Shown: positions 8,978 through 18,733, numbered from the stretch's first letter. The stretch: DNA of 64,000 bases from Rhizobiaceae bacterium (GCA_017640615.1 JAEPQK010000002.1:496001-560000), one strand, 5' to 3'. Program-made: numbers and translations. The notes: generated from the sequence alone by a model not told the origin.

Positions 8978-9744
8978 CGCGCCGCTGCGTACTCGCTCAC
9001 GGCTTCGCCGAATGCCTCGAACAGCGCCCGGTTCACCGGGTTGGTTTCGGGGTCGTATTCGGCATGCCACTGCACGCCGAGCGCGAAACCTTCCGCGCCG
9101 TCGATCCTGATCGCCTCGATCGTCTCGTCCTCGGCAATGCCTTCGATCACGACGCGTTTGCCCGGTTCCAGAATGCCCTGGCCATGCAGCGAATTGACCC
9201 GGATCGTGTCGCGCCCGAAAAGCCTGGCGAACGCGCCGCCGGGCGTGAGGCGCACATCGTGCCGGTCGGCGAACACGACCTCGGGGTCGGGATGGATTTC
9301 GCCGTTTTCGAGCCGCGGCATGCGGTGGTTCATGCGGCCTGGAATTTCGCGGATTTCTGGGTGTAGCGAGCCACCATAGGCGACGTTCATTTCCTGGAAG
9401 CCGCGGCAGATGCCAAAAAGCGGCACGCCCCGTGCCACGCAAGCTTCTACAAGCGGCAGCGCGACGGAATCGCGGTCTTCGTCATACGGTTCGTGTTTGG
9501 CGTGCGGCTCGGTCGCGAAGCGTCTCGGATGCACATTGGCGCGCGCGCCGGTCAGCACGATCCCGTCGACGGTCGCGAGAAGATCGCCAATGTCGGTGAT
9601 CGACGGCGCGCCGGCAAAGATGAGCGGTAGCGCGCCGGTGACGGCGGTCACGGCGGCAAGATTGCGTTCGCCCGCCATCTGCACGGCGAAACGGTTTTCG
9701 ACATTGAAGCGGTTGCCGATTACGCCGACGACAGGTTTTTTCAT
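8974..9744 (-). CDS. Class I glutamine amidotransferase-like gamma-glutamyl hydrolase (PuuD-like)
   Basis: This 256-residue protein matches the Peptidase_C26 family, which includes gamma-glutamyl-gamma-aminobutyrate hydrolase. The nucleophile elbow is GICRGFQEMN with the catalytic Cys. The His and Glu of the triad are seen late in GVQWHAEYDPE. An NSLHGQG segment, also typical of the family, precedes them. It probably cleaves a gamma-glutamyl amide in polyamine or related metabolism, but no polyamine genes are adjacent, so the substrate is uncertain. The ATG at 9744 has an AAGAGGCG ribosome binding site; the longer frame upstream overlaps the rnd gene. Confidence 0.88.
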   Translation of the reverse strand: MKKPVVGVIGNRFNVENRFAVQMAGERNLAAVTAVTGALPLIFAGAPSITDIGDLLATVDGIVLTGARANVHPRRFATEPHAKHEPYDEDRDSVALPLVEACVARGVPLFGICRGFQEMNVAYGGSLHPEIREIPGRMNHRMPRLENGEIHPDPEVVFADRHDVRLTPGGAFARLFGRDTIRVNSLHGQGILEPGKRVVIEGIAEDETIEAIRIDGAEGFALGVQWHAEYDPETNPVNRALFEAFGEAVSEYAAAR

Positions 9745-9766
9745 CGCCTCTTGCTCCGCCGCGCTT

Positions 9767-10933
9767 CTATTCGGCCGCCTTCGGCATGTCGAACACGGCG
9801 ATCCTGCGGTCCTGGAATTTGAGCGCGATTTCGCCGCGCACGAGTTGCAGTGCGCGCTCGCCGAAGACTTCACGCCGCCAACCGGAAAGGGCGGCCACTT
9901 CGGCCTCGTCGCCATTGGCGGCGATACGGTCGATATCGTCGCTCGAGGCCAGCACCTTGGGTGCGACGCCTTCTTTTTCCGCGACAAGCTTCAGAAGCAC
10001 CTTGAGCAATTCCGCTGCCGCATTCGCCCCTTCGGGATGCTGCTTGTGCTTTTGCGGTTTGGGCAGGTCTTCCTTTGGAATAGCGAGCGCAGCGCTCACC
10101 GCTTCCATCAGGCCGGCCGCCGCGCCGGAGCGTTCCCAGCCGCGCGGAATGGTTCGCAGGCGCCCAAGCGCTTCCGTGGTTGCCGGCAGTTGCTGGGAGA
10201 CTTCCACCAGCGCGTCGTCCTTGAGGATGCGCCCCCGCGGCACGTTGCGTTCGCGCGCTTCGCGCTCGCGCCAGGCGGCAATCGACTTGGCGACGGCTAG
10301 CTGCTGCGGCTTCGGGTTGCGCAGTTTCAGCCGGCGCCAGGCATCGTCCGGGTTCGGGTCGTAGGTCTTGCGTGCCGTGAGAACCTCCATTTCCTCGTTC
10401 AGCCAGTGGGCACGGTTTTCGCGCTCCAGCTCGGCGGCGAGGTGGCGGTAGACGTCGATCAGATGGGTAACATCGGCCAGCGCATATTCAAGCTGCTTGT
10501 CCGATAGCGGCCGGCGGCGCCAGTCGGTGAAGCGCGAGGTTTTGTCGATGCGCACGCCGGTGATCTTGTTGACGAGCTGGTCGTAGGAAACGCTGTCGCC
10601 GAAGCCGCACACCATGGCGGCCACTTGGGTGTCGAACACCGGGTGGGGGATCAATCGGCCAAGATGGAAGATGATCTCGATGTCCTGCCGTGCGGCGTGG
10701 AAAATCTTGAGGATCGATTCATCGCCCATCAGCGCGAAAAACGGCGCAAGGTCGATGCCGGAGGCCAGCGGGTCGACCAGATAGGCAGCGTCGGGCGAGG
10801 CCATCTGGATCAGGCACAGCTCGGGCCAGAATGTCGTCTCGCGAATGAACTCGGTGTCTACAGTGACGAATTCGGATTTCTTGAGCGTTTCGATGGCCGC
10901 GTCGAGCTCGGCCTGTTTTGTGATGACCTTCAT
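9767..10933 (-). CDS. rnd: Ribonuclease D
   Basis: This 388-residue 3'-5' exoribonuclease trims tRNA and small stable RNA 3' ends. The DEDDy exonuclease motifs are visible: FVTVDTEFIRE (D and E), IFHAARQDIE (D) and a late YALADVTHLIDVYR (Y and D). Two HRDC domains follow, one near GRILKDDALVEVSQQLP and a second more diverged one. Length is normal. I take the ATG at 10933; a GTG two codons earlier is also possible and neither has a strong ribosome binding site. It lies just downstream of the MFS gene on the same strand. Confidence 0.95.
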   Translation of the reverse strand: MKVITKQAELDAAIETLKKSEFVTVDTEFIRETTFWPELCLIQMASPDAAYLVDPLASGIDLAPFFALMGDESILKIFHAARQDIEIIFHLGRLIPHPVFDTQVAAMVCGFGDSVSYDQLVNKITGVRIDKTSRFTDWRRRPLSDKQLEYALADVTHLIDVYRHLAAELERENRAHWLNEEMEVLTARKTYDPNPDDAWRRLKLRNPKPQQLAVAKSIAAWREREARERNVPRGRILKDDALVEVSQQLPATTEALGRLRTIPRGWERSGAAAGLMEAVSAALAIPKEDLPKPQKHKQHPEGANAAAELLKVLLKLVAEKEGVAPKVLASSDDIDRIAANGDEAEVAALSGWRREVFGERALQLVRGEIALKFQDRRIAVFDMPKAAE

Positions 10934-10942
10934 GCGCACTGT

Positions 10943-12214
10943 TTAGTTTGATTTCCCGGCCTGTTGAAGCGCTTCGTCGTCGGTTTTTGCGTTGCGTTGT
11001 GTGCGGCCCACAAGTCTTCCGAAAATCAGGGAGGTTCTGAGCAGCGCCGCGAAGCGGCTGCGCTCGGCGGCCGGCACGGAGGAGCGGACCCGCATACGGT
11101 AGAGGATGATGATGATCAGCGTTGCGTAGACTGCAGCATTGAAAAAGAACAATGCATGCGGGCCGAACGCCTCCATCACGAAAGCCGCGGTGAAAGGTCC
11201 GAAAATGGCGCCGATCGAATAAAACAGCATCAGCCCGGCATTGAGCATCACATATTCGTTGGGCTCTGCGCGGTCGTTGGCGTGCGCGGCAGACAGCGAA
11301 AACATTGGCATGGCAAAGGCGCCGAAGATGAAGACGACAGCGAAATTGGCCGGCCGGCTGGAGCCGGTGAAGAGCGCCAGAGCGAGGGCAGCTGTCATCG
11401 CGGCCGCCGACGTGGCGATCAGAACGTGCCGACGATCCCATTTGTCGGAAGCATATCCCAGCGGGTACTGGATCAGCGCGCCGCCGATGATCGATGCTGA
11501 CACGAAGGCTGCTACGTCTGTGACAGTAAGTCCGATTTCCTGCGCATAGACCGGGCTCAGCATGCGGAAAGCACTGTTGGACAGGCCGACCGAAATTGCG
11601 CCGATTGCGCCCAGCGGCGAGATCGCCCAGGCGCGCCTCAGATCAAATTTCACATTTTCCGGCGGTTTCGGGTTCGAGCGGTCGGCGAGCGAAACCGGCA
11701 CGAGCGAAAGCGTGATCATGATCGTCATGACGGCGAAGATGGCGAAGCCGCCTGCGCCCACGGCGGGAATCAGGAATTGCGACCCCGTCACCGCGCCAAG
11801 ATCGATGATCCGATAGACGGAAAGAACGCGTGCGCGGTCGCGGTTTTCCACGCCCGAATTGATCCAGCTCTCGATGACGGTGAACAAGCCTGCGAAGCAG
11901 AACCCGGATGCGAAGCGTATCGCTGTCCAGAGCCAAGGATCGATCAGGATCGCCATCAGCAGCGTGCCGGAGGCGGCAATTGCCGCAAGGGCGGCGAAGG
12001 CACGTATGTGCCCGACCGCGCGCAAGATGCGCACGACCGCCACGCAGCCGATCAGGAAGCCTGCAAAGTAGGCGGTGCCGATCACGCCGATTGAAGCGGC
12101 CGAAAACCCTTCCTGCGCGCCGCGCAGCGCAATCAGCGTGCCTTGCAGCCCGTTGCCGCCCAAAAGGATGGCTGCCGCGATCAGAAGCGGGATGAGCGGG
12201 CGCAGCGAAGACAT
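10943..12214 (-). CDS. MFS transporter
   Basis: This 423-residue protein has about 12 hydrophobic segments. A cytoplasmic loop after helix 6 begins RSNPKPPENVKFDLRRAW. The loop between helices 8 and 9 carries GYASDKWDRRHV, which resembles the family's conserved G-x-x-x-D-R/K-x-G-R-R motif. It is an inner-membrane transporter, possibly of the YcaD-like drug/metabolite type. The substrate is not predictable from sequence. It ends 10 bp before rnd, so the two may be cotranscribed. Confidence 0.85.
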   Translation of the reverse strand: MSSLRPLIPLLIAAAILLGGNGLQGTLIALRGAQEGFSAASIGVIGTAYFAGFLIGCVAVVRILRAVGHIRAFAALAAIAASGTLLMAILIDPWLWTAIRFASGFCFAGLFTVIESWINSGVENRDRARVLSVYRIIDLGAVTGSQFLIPAVGAGGFAIFAVMTIMITLSLVPVSLADRSNPKPPENVKFDLRRAWAISPLGAIGAISVGLSNSAFRMLSPVYAQEIGLTVTDVAAFVSASIIGGALIQYPLGYASDKWDRRHVLIATSAAAMTAALALALFTGSSRPANFAVVFIFGAFAMPMFSLSAAHANDRAEPNEYVMLNAGLMLFYSIGAIFGPFTAAFVMEAFGPHALFFFNAAVYATLIIIILYRMRVRSSVPAAERSRFAALLRTSLIFGRLVGRTQRNAKTDDEALQQAGKSN

Positions 12215-12319
12215 TGTTCAAACCGTGAAGCGAACCGCTTCTATGCGGGAAGCCGACTGAAATGTCATGCCCCAATTGCCCGGGTGGCACTGGCCCACGG
12301 AGGGCCGGATCGGGACAGC

Positions 12320-13075
12320 TTAGCCGGTGATAAGTCCGGCGCGCAGCGCCTCGCTCACCGCCTGCGAGCGGCTCGACACATCGAGCTTGCGGAATGCGTT
12401 TTTCAGGTGAAAGCGCACCGTGTTTTCCGACACGCCCAGAATGTCGCCGATCTCACGGTTGCTCTTGCCGCGCGCGGCCCAGTGCAGGCAGTCGATTTCG
12501 CGCGAGCTGAGTTCGGGTTTGCTGGCAACGTCGTGGCCATTTCCGTTGCCATTCGGCACGCCATGTTCGGCGTCGAGCGCTTCCATCAGATAGACGGCGA
12601 GCAGGTGAATTTCATGCCGGGTGGCATGAAACAGCTCCTCCGATTTGGCGCTCTTGCCGCGCAGATAAACTGTTACGCCCTTGTTCACCGACACGGTGCT
12701 CAGCGGCACCAGCCATGCGTGGCGCACGCCGAATGCCTTGAGCATGAATTTCTGCCAGCGCACGGAGGCGTTTTGCGGACAGCGGTCCAGAAACGCCACA
12801 TAGTCGAAGGGCGACTTGCCGGCGGCGGTTTCCTCGATGGCCGGACACATCTGCAGCCAGCCATCGCGCACATAGTCGGTGATCAGGTTCATGTCGTAGT
12901 CGCAGACCACGAAATTGCAGCGCTGATCGACATTGTTGAACGTGTCGACGCCGAAGGAATAGGCATCGAAACCGTGATAGCCCATATCCTTGATGGTCGC
13001 CGAAAACAGCGACACTATCTCGTCGCTTGTCCCGCATTGCGCGAGACCTTCGATCAGCCCGTCCACCCGCTCCAT
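12320..13075 (-). CDS. LuxR-type regulator with autoinducer-binding-like domain (LuxR solo)
   Basis: This 251-residue protein has an N-terminal Autoind_bind-like domain and a C-terminal GerE HTH. The HTH is seen as LSSREIDCLHWAARGKSN, then EIGDILGVSENTVRFHLKNA. No luxI-type synthase gene is present in the window. In the sensor domain the segment that normally reads W...(Y)...DPV appears as GWLQMCPAIEE, so the conserved ligand-contacting Asp seems to be a Cys. I choose the ATG at 13075 because AAGGTG lies 6 nt upstream; a GTG at 13111 would add 12 residues. The autotransporter gene lies just upstream on the same strand. Confidence 0.85.
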   Translation of the reverse strand: MERVDGLIEGLAQCGTSDEIVSLFSATIKDMGYHGFDAYSFGVDTFNNVDQRCNFVVCDYDMNLITDYVRDGWLQMCPAIEETAAGKSPFDYVAFLDRCPQNASVRWQKFMLKAFGVRHAWLVPLSTVSVNKGVTVYLRGKSAKSEELFHATRHEIHLLAVYLMEALDAEHGVPNGNGNGHDVASKPELSSREIDCLHWAARGKSNREIGDILGVSENTVRFHLKNAFRKLDVSSRSQAVSEALRAGLITG

Positions 13076-13129
13076 GGCCGGCACCTTACCCGCTTTGCTT
13101 ATATGATCCACCCACCGTGTCGGCTGGGA

Positions 13130-15400
13130 CTACCGCCCGCTGATAGGGATGCGCAGATTGGCGGACACACTTACGGACTGGCTGGTTCCGCCGATCCCGG
13201 CATAGGCGGCATTGAGCGCGGCACTCGCGCCACCGGCAAAGGCGATCGCAGCACCCGCGCGTGCCGACACGCCGAATGTGTCCGACGAAACGGTTGCCCC
13301 GCCGGCCCCGATGATCGGGTCGAAACGGCCGAGATTGGCAAAGAAATCGAGCCCGAAGTTCGGCGTCAGCGTCACGCCTCCGTCGCCAAGCTGAATGCCC
13401 TGGCGCGGCTGGAAGGAGGGGCCGAAGGTGAGCGTCGTCTGGGTCGTGTTCGATGCCGCGACCACCGTGCCGTCCGACGCCGTGAAGGCGTCACGCTGCA
13501 CATTCACCACCGAGATGCCGAGGGCAGGGGTGATGCTCCACGCACCGAGCGCGAAGCTGCGCGAGAGCTTCGCCTGTCCGGCCAGCGAGCGGCCTATCGC
13601 GGTGCCTGTGGCACCCGAGGCGAAGGTCGCATTCGCGCTCGCACCCGAATAGGCCAGGATGGTCTCAAGCAGCAGCTGGTTGGCGATCCGCGCCTGCGCG
13701 AATGCGGCAACCGACCATGCCGAGGCAGACGCATTGCCGGTCGTGCCGAAGCGGTTGGAATGCGCATAGCGTGCCGCCAAACCGGCGTTCAGCCATGGCG
13801 CGAGGCGGTAGCTGGCGCCCGCCGCAACCGCTGCCGTCGTACCCCGCTGTGCCAGACCAGTCGGGTCGACGTGAAAGGTCACGCTGCCATTCACCCATAT
13901 GTTGAAACGCGGGTCGCCCAGAATGCCGTCGGGCACGCCGGCAGCGCCATAGGCACGCTTCATTTGCTGGCGCGTTGTCGCAAGGTCGTAAGCGAAGGCG
14001 AAGCTGTTGTCGGACGCGGACATGGCGACCGGCAGGCCGGGCTGATAGCCAAGCGCGCCCGCAATGCCCGGCATCTGCGCCGGCGCGTGGGCTGCGGCGA
14101 GCCGCTCGGTCGCGGCAACCGCCGGCGGCACCGCGCCGTTGGCGACGGGGAAGAAGCCCGCGCCGTTTTGCGCCTGACAGGCGGCAAGTGCTGCCTCGGC
14201 CTGGTTCAGAAGCTGCTGCGAGACATTCACTCTGGCCTGTGTGCGCGCCACCTCAGCTGCGGCTGGCTCAATCGCTGCCTTTGCTTCTTCGCTCGCCGCT
14301 TCTGCAGCCAGCTGTTCCAGAAAGGCGCGATCAATGGGACTGTCCGTCGAGAAATTTCGAGTCAGGATGCGGAGATTGGCTTCGTCCCTGTCCGCCGACC
14401 TGGCAGCGCGCTTGGCATCGCCAACCCGGTCTTCGGCCAGCAATGCCCCGAAGTGGGCAGACTCTGCCCGTCGGGCAGCGACCTGCAGCCTGGTGACGGC
14501 GATGAGATGATCCGCCATGTCGCGTGCAAGGCCCATCTGCGCCCGAAGTACGGCTGCTTGTTCAGCTGCGCAGCTGCTGCCACCGAGCGCCGCTCCAACA
14601 GCATCCCCGCCGCCGAGCCGGACCAGGCAGTCGGCAAGGTCTGACACCACTTCTTTCATGTTTCTGCCGAGGCGGATCATTCGGTTGTGGTCTTCGCGGC
14701 CTGTTTGGGCCGCGCTGAAGTCCCCATCGAACGCGGCAAGCTCCGCCAGCGCGCTTTGCAGGTCTTCGCCGAGCGCGGCGATCAGCAAACCGCACGGGAT
14801 GTTGGGAATGCCAAGCCCGTTGAAGCCGAAATCCGGCACCGCGAAATCGTCAAGCAGATTTGCGCCCGGCACCACACCACGGATCGCATTGTCGACCACG
14901 CCGGCCTTCTGCTGAGCGTTCTGCCCGCCACCGGCGGGGGTCGCTGCCGCGGCGCTGGGGTCAGTACAGTCGATTGTGATGTTGAGCGTATTGATACCGA
15001 ATACATGGCCCTGAAAGCGGATCGTGCCAGACGACGTTGCGCCCGTATTGGGCACGGTGATCATGACTGTCTGGCTGAGTGGCGTTCCGCCGGCCGTGTT
15101 GTCCACCGTCACGGTTTCGCCGGCAAAGCTGATCGTGACGATCGAGCCGGCCGGCGCGGTGACGTTGAAGGTTATCTTCTCGCCTGCGTTAAGCGTGTAA
15201 ACCGCGCCGCCATTCAAATTCATGTCGAACGGGTTGGTAAGCGGCGTCGGCCCCGTATAGCTGAAAGTCTGTCCCTTCAGCGCCGTACAGCTTGCGGAGA
15301 TGGCATGCGCCGCCGAGACGCTGGCGACAATCGAACACAAAACCAGAAACAGGCCCGCAACGAGCTTGCGCGCCGTCGCCGGCACCCCCTGAATACGCAT
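13130..15400 (-). CDS. Autotransporter-type outer membrane beta-barrel protein
   Basis: This 756-residue protein starts with a signal peptide (residues ~1-33, hydrophobic LVAGLFLVLCSIVASVSAA and AHA cleavage site). A beta-rich secreted region of ~120 residues follows, bounded by two Cys. A long Ala/Glu/Arg-rich helical segment (~residues 150-400) comes next. The C-terminal ~260 residues are a repeating amphipathic barrel with alternating aromatic strands such as FNIWVNGSVTFHVD and WSVAAFAQARI. It is predicted to be surface exposed. The last residues are RIPISGR rather than a terminal Phe or Trp, which is unusual for a Bam substrate. The function of the passenger is unknown. Confidence 0.82.
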   Translation of the reverse strand: MRIQGVPATARKLVAGLFLVLCSIVASVSAAHAISASCTALKGQTFSYTGPTPLTNPFDMNLNGGAVYTLNAGEKITFNVTAPAGSIVTISFAGETVTVDNTAGGTPLSQTVMITVPNTGATSSGTIRFQGHVFGINTLNITIDCTDPSAAAATPAGGGQNAQQKAGVVDNAIRGVVPGANLLDDFAVPDFGFNGLGIPNIPCGLLIAALGEDLQSALAELAAFDGDFSAAQTGREDHNRMIRLGRNMKEVVSDLADCLVRLGGGDAVGAALGGSSCAAEQAAVLRAQMGLARDMADHLIAVTRLQVAARRAESAHFGALLAEDRVGDAKRAARSADRDEANLRILTRNFSTDSPIDRAFLEQLAAEAASEEAKAAIEPAAAEVARTQARVNVSQQLLNQAEAALAACQAQNGAGFFPVANGAVPPAVAATERLAAAHAPAQMPGIAGALGYQPGLPVAMSASDNSFAFAYDLATTRQQMKRAYGAAGVPDGILGDPRFNIWVNGSVTFHVDPTGLAQRGTTAAVAAGASYRLAPWLNAGLAARYAHSNRFGTTGNASASAWSVAAFAQARIANQLLLETILAYSGASANATFASGATGTAIGRSLAGQAKLSRSFALGAWSITPALGISVVNVQRDAFTASDGTVVAASNTTQTTLTFGPSFQPRQGIQLGDGGVTLTPNFGLDFFANLGRFDPIIGAGGATVSSDTFGVSARAGAAIAFAGGASAALNAAYAGIGGTSQSVSVSANLRIPISGR

Positions 15401-15554
15401 GACATCTCCCCAAACCGCGCCGGCCGTCTTCGGCTCGGCGGTCTCCGTGTTTACGCCGGGGAAGTTCGCGTGGCAGGCGCGGTGCTGCCACTACCCGATC
15501 GGGTGGGGTTTGGGGGAAAAACGGCTGAGGAGCTGGGTTTGCGGGCCACAACGA

Positions 15555-15586
15555 CAAAAGCGCCGGCGGAAAACCCCGCCGGCGTT
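15555..15586 (-). terminator. Intrinsic terminator for the cupredoxin gene
   Basis: A perfect 9-bp inverted repeat, CGCCGGCGG / CCGCCGGCG (15561-15569 and 15576-15584), lies 30 bp past the cupredoxin stop. Read on the minus strand it is followed by a CTTTTG tract. Confidence 0.7.
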
Positions 15587-15613
15587 GCCGAAATCTGGCT
15601 TTGTGGATGGCCG

Positions 15614-15919
15614 CTATTCGGCCGACACGGTGCCTTTCATGGCTGGGTGGAAGTTGCATTTGTAATCGTGATTGCCCGCTTCCACTGTCACGGTCGCGCT
15701 CTGGCCCTTGTTGAGCCGGCCGGTGTCGAAGCTGCCGTCATTCGCGGTGGCCGTGTGCGGCGCGCCGTCCATATTGGTGAAGGTGATCGTGTCGCCTGCC
15801 GCCACTGAAAGTGAGGCGGGGCTGAATTTGAAGCCGGTGATTTGGACGGCATGGTCGGCTGCGAAAGCCGCCGACGAACTGAGAATTGCGATAATTGCTG
15901 CAATGCTGAACTGACGCAC
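15614..15919 (-). CDS. Periplasmic cupredoxin (pseudoazurin/plastocyanin-like)
   Basis: This 101-residue protein has a signal peptide cleaved around SSAAFA-A. The mature domain carries a complete type 1 copper site: His in GAPHTA, and Cys, His and Met in YKCNFHPAMKG. It is a periplasmic blue copper electron carrier or copper-binding protein. The GTG at 15919 is taken as start because GGGGAA lies 6 nt upstream and no ATG precedes the leader. It stands alone between the acetyltransferase and autotransporter genes and has its own terminator. Confidence 0.88.
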   Translation of the reverse strand: MRQFSIAAIIAILSSSAAFAADHAVQITGFKFSPASLSVAAGDTITFTNMDGAPHTATANDGSFDTGRLNKGQSATVTVEAGNHDYKCNFHPAMKGTVSAE

Positions 15920-16002
15920 GTGATTTCCCCTTTGTTGTCCAGTCTGCCTTATGCCCCGCAAGGTGACGCCAGGGCACCTACACGACGGGGTAGGTGCGGG
16001 CA

Positions 16003-16551
16003 TTACCGCACACGTGCCGGATTGCCCGCAACCACGCTGTCGGCAGCGACGTTGCGGGTCACCACCGCGCCGGCGCCCACGATTGCCCGGTCGCCGACCG
16101 TGACGCCGGCGAGAATGATCGCCCCGCCGCCAACCCAGACGTCGGAGCCAATCGTCACCGGCTTTGCGATCTCCAGCCCTTCGGAACGCAGCTTCGGGTC
16201 CTTGTGATGCTCGGCGCAGTAGATATGCACGCCCGGTCCGAACATGGTGCGGTTGCCGATTGTCACAGGCGCGGTATCGAGGATCGTGCAGCCTGCGTTG
16301 AAATAAACACCGTCGCCCAGCCTGATATTCATGCCGTAAGCGCAATGAAAAGGTGCTTCGATGAGCACCTCCGCGCCAACGCCTGCAAACAGCGCCCTGA
16401 GCGCTGACGCCATCTCGCCGCGTTCTGCCGGAGGCATGGTGTTGTGCTGGTGAACGGCTGCGCGCGCAGTGTTTCGCAGCGCCTCCAGTTCCGGGTCGAT
16501 ACAGGAATACCATTCGCCCGCCGCCATCTTCTGCCGCTCGGTCTGTGGCAT
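16003..16551 (-). CDS. Sugar O-acetyltransferase (maltose O-acetyltransferase type)
   Basis: This 182-residue protein has an N-terminal Mac helical domain (EWYSCIDPELEALR) followed by left-handed beta-helix hexapeptide repeats, seen as IGNRTMFGPGVHIY and IGSDVWVGGGAIILAGVTVG. The catalytic His is in CAEHHKD. The family acetylates sugars or galactosides using acetyl-CoA and works as a trimer in the cytoplasm. It is a standalone gene divergent from aspS. Confidence 0.9.
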   Translation of the reverse strand: MPQTERQKMAAGEWYSCIDPELEALRNTARAAVHQHNTMPPAERGEMASALRALFAGVGAEVLIEAPFHCAYGMNIRLGDGVYFNAGCTILDTAPVTIGNRTMFGPGVHIYCAEHHKDPKLRSEGLEIAKPVTIGSDVWVGGGAIILAGVTVGDRAIVGAGAVVTRNVAADSVVAGNPARVR

Positions 16552-16743
16552 TGCGAATCTCTCCCGGCCACCGCGCCATTTGCCGCTCAGGCTGCACCAT
16601 GCCGGCCAGACCCCGCAAGCTGTAGCCCGCGCCTGCGCGGCTTACCTTGACAAACCGGCCCCTCCATGCGCTTTTCGCGCCGATTTTCAGGCGCCGCTTC
16701 GTGCTGGCGCCACAGCAACCTTTCATGATCCGGAACAGACCAC

Positions 16744-18534
16744 ATGCACCGCTACCGCAGCCATTCCTGCGTTCAACTGAGAGAAGCCGATGTCGGCGCC
16801 AACGTCCGCCTGTCGGGCTGGGTTCACCGTGTGCGCGACCATGGCGGCCTGCTCTTCATCGACCTGCGGGACCATTACGGCATCACCCAGATCGTGGCCG
16901 ATCCGGATTCGCCCTGCTTCAAGACGGCCGAGACCGTGCGCGGCGAATGGGTTATCCGCGTCGACGGCGAGGTGAAGGCGCGTTCGGCCGAGACGGTGAA
17001 TGCCAACCTGCCCACCGGTGCGGTGGAAGTGTTCGCGCGCGAGATGGAGGTGCTGTCGGCGGCGAAAGAGCTGCCGTTGCCGGTCTTCGGTGAGCCGGAT
17101 TATCCCGAGGATATCCGCCTCAAATACCGCTTCCTCGATCTGCGCCGCGAAACGCTGCACAAGAACATCGTGATGCGCACCCGGATCATCGCGGAAATGC
17201 GCAAGCGCATGGCCGAGGCTGCTTTCACCGAATATTCGACGCCGATCCTGACCGCATCGTCGCCGGAGGGCGCACGCGACTTTCTGGTGCCTAGCCGCAT
17301 TCACGAAGGCAAGTTCTATGCGCTGCCGCAGGCCCCGCAGGTCTACAAGCAGCTCATCATGGTGTCGGGCTTCGACCGCTATTTCCAGATCGCGCCCTGT
17401 TTCCGCGACGAGGACCCGCGCGCCGACCGGCTGCCGGGCGAGTTTTACCAGCTCGACCTCGAAATGAGCTTTGTCGAGCAGGAAGACGTGCTGGCCACGA
17501 TGGAGCCGGTGCTGCGTTCCGTGTTCGAGACATTTGCAGACGGCAAACCGGTCACGCAGGAGTTTCCGCGCATCCCTTATGACGAGGCGATCCGCAAATA
17601 CGGCTCCGACAAGCCGGACCTGCGCAACCCAATCGTCATGGAAGACGTGTCGGAACACTTCCGTGGTTCGGGCTTCAAGGTATTCGCCAACATTCTGGCC
17701 AATGACGAAAAGGCCGAGGTCTGGGCCATTCCGGCCAAGACCGGCGGCTCGCGTGCCTTCTGCGACCGAATGAATTCATGGGCGCAGGGCGAGGGCCAGC
17801 CGGGCCTGGGCTACATCTTCTGGCGCAAGGAAGGCGACAAGCTCGAAGGCGCCGGACCGATTGCCAAGAACATTGGCGAGGAGCGCACCGAGGCGATCCG
17901 CACTCAACTCGGGCTGGAAGATGGCGACGCCTGCTTCTTCGCCGCCGGTGACCCGAAGAAGTTTGCTGGCTTTGCGGGTGACGCCCGCACCCGCGCCGGC
18001 GAGGAACTCGATCTTGTCGACCGCGACCGTTTCGAGCTCTGCTGGATCGTCGATTTCCCCTTCTACGAGTGGGACGAGGACGAGAAGAAGGTCGAGTTCG
18101 GCCACAACCCGTTTTCGATGCCGCAGGGCGGCATGGATGCGCTGGAAAACAAAGAGCCGCTGTCGATCAAGGCCTTCCAGTACGACATGGTCTGCAACGG
18201 CTTCGAGATTGCCTCGGGCGGCATCCGCAACCATTTGCCGGAGACGATGGTCAAGGCGTTCGAGATCGCCGGTCTCGACCGGCAGACAGTGGAAGAGCGC
18301 TTCGGCGGCCTCTACCGCGCCTTCCAATATGGCGCACCGCCGCATGGCGGCATGGCAGCCGGCATCGACCGCATCGTGATGCTGCTTCTGGGCGCGGTGA
18401 ACCTGCGTGAGATCACCATGTTCCCGATGAACCAGCAGGCGCAGGACCTGCTGATGGGCGCACCGTCGGAAGCTTCTCCGCAGCAGTTGCGTGAGCTGAA
18501 CCTGCGTTTGGCGCCGTCGAAGAAGGCGGAATAG
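16744..18534 (+). CDS. aspS: Aspartate-tRNA ligase
   Basis: This 596-residue class II synthetase is the bacterial long form. It has an N-terminal OB-fold anticodon-binding domain (residues ~1-110), a catalytic core, and the bacterial GAD insertion around residues 290-410. Motif 2 is [10 protein letters not shown], and motif 3 is [14 protein letters not shown] near the end. In alphaproteobacteria that lack asparaginyl-tRNA synthetase the enzyme is often non-discriminating (Asx), feeding GatCAB; the sequence alone does not decide this. A TTGACA box at 16647 is a possible -35 element. Confidence 0.97.
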   Translation: MHRYRSHSCVQLREADVGANVRLSGWVHRVRDHGGLLFIDLRDHYGITQIVADPDSPCFKTAETVRGEWVIRVDGEVKARSAETVNANLPTGAVEVFAREMEVLSAAKELPLPVFGEPDYPEDIRLKYRFLDLRRETLHKNIVMRTRIIAEMRKRMAEAAFTEYSTPILTASSPEGARDFLVPSRIHEGKFYALPQAPQVYKQLIMVSGFDRYFQIAPCFRDEDPRADRLPGEFYQLDLEMSFVEQEDVLATMEPVLRSVFETFADGKPVTQEFPRIPYDEAIRKYGSDKPDLRNPIVMEDVSEHFRGSGFKVFANILANDEKAEVWAIPAKTGGSRAFCDRMNSWAQGEGQPGLGYIFWRKEGDKLEGAGPIAKNIGEERTEAIRTQLGLEDGDACFFAAGDPKKFAGFAGDARTRAGEELDLVDRDRFELCWIVDFPFYEWDEDEKKVEFGHNPFSMPQGGMDALENKEPLSIKAFQYDMVCNGFEIASGGIRNHLPETMVKAFEIAGLDRQTVEERFGGLYRAFQYGAPPHGGMAAGIDRIVMLLLGAVNLREITMFPMNQQAQDLLMGAPSEASPQQLRELNLRLAPSKKAE

Positions 18535-18552
18535 CGGATCGCAACACCGCAC

Positions 18553-18733
18553 CGTCATCCCGGCCAAGCGGCTTTAGCCGCGCCGAGCCGGGACCCATTG
18601 AGAGGCGCGGCCGGGTAGCCGATGAAGGTGTCCGGTTCTGGAATGCTTTTCGGTGGCCTCCGGGCCGTTTCCTGTGATCTTCGGACCAATGGGTCCCGGA
18701 TCATCGCCGCTTCGCGGCTCGTCCGGGATGACG
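18553..18733. repeat. Inverted pair of 'CGTCATCCCGG' rhizobial palindromic repeats
   Basis: One element at 18553-18600 begins CGTCATCCCGG and ends CCGGGACCCATTG. A second at 18687-18733 is the reverse orientation (CAATGGGTCCCGG to CCGGGATGACG). The same motif recurs at 26006, 26122 and 27160. Elements of this kind are widespread in intergenic regions of Hyphomicrobiales. The pair lies between aspS and the DUF899 gene. Confidence 0.8.

Noticed and set aside
8144..9442. N-terminal extension of the methyltransferase frame
   Set aside because: It runs antisense through the HxlR gene. The ATG at 8143 has a strong ribosome binding site.
12320..13111. Quorum-sensing pair with a luxI-type synthase
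   Set aside because: No luxI-like gene was found in any frame within the window.
12143..14644. An 833-codon + strand frame opposite the LuxR and autotransporter genes
   Set aside because: No recognisable domain, and the minus strand carries clear proteins with starts and ribosome binding sites.
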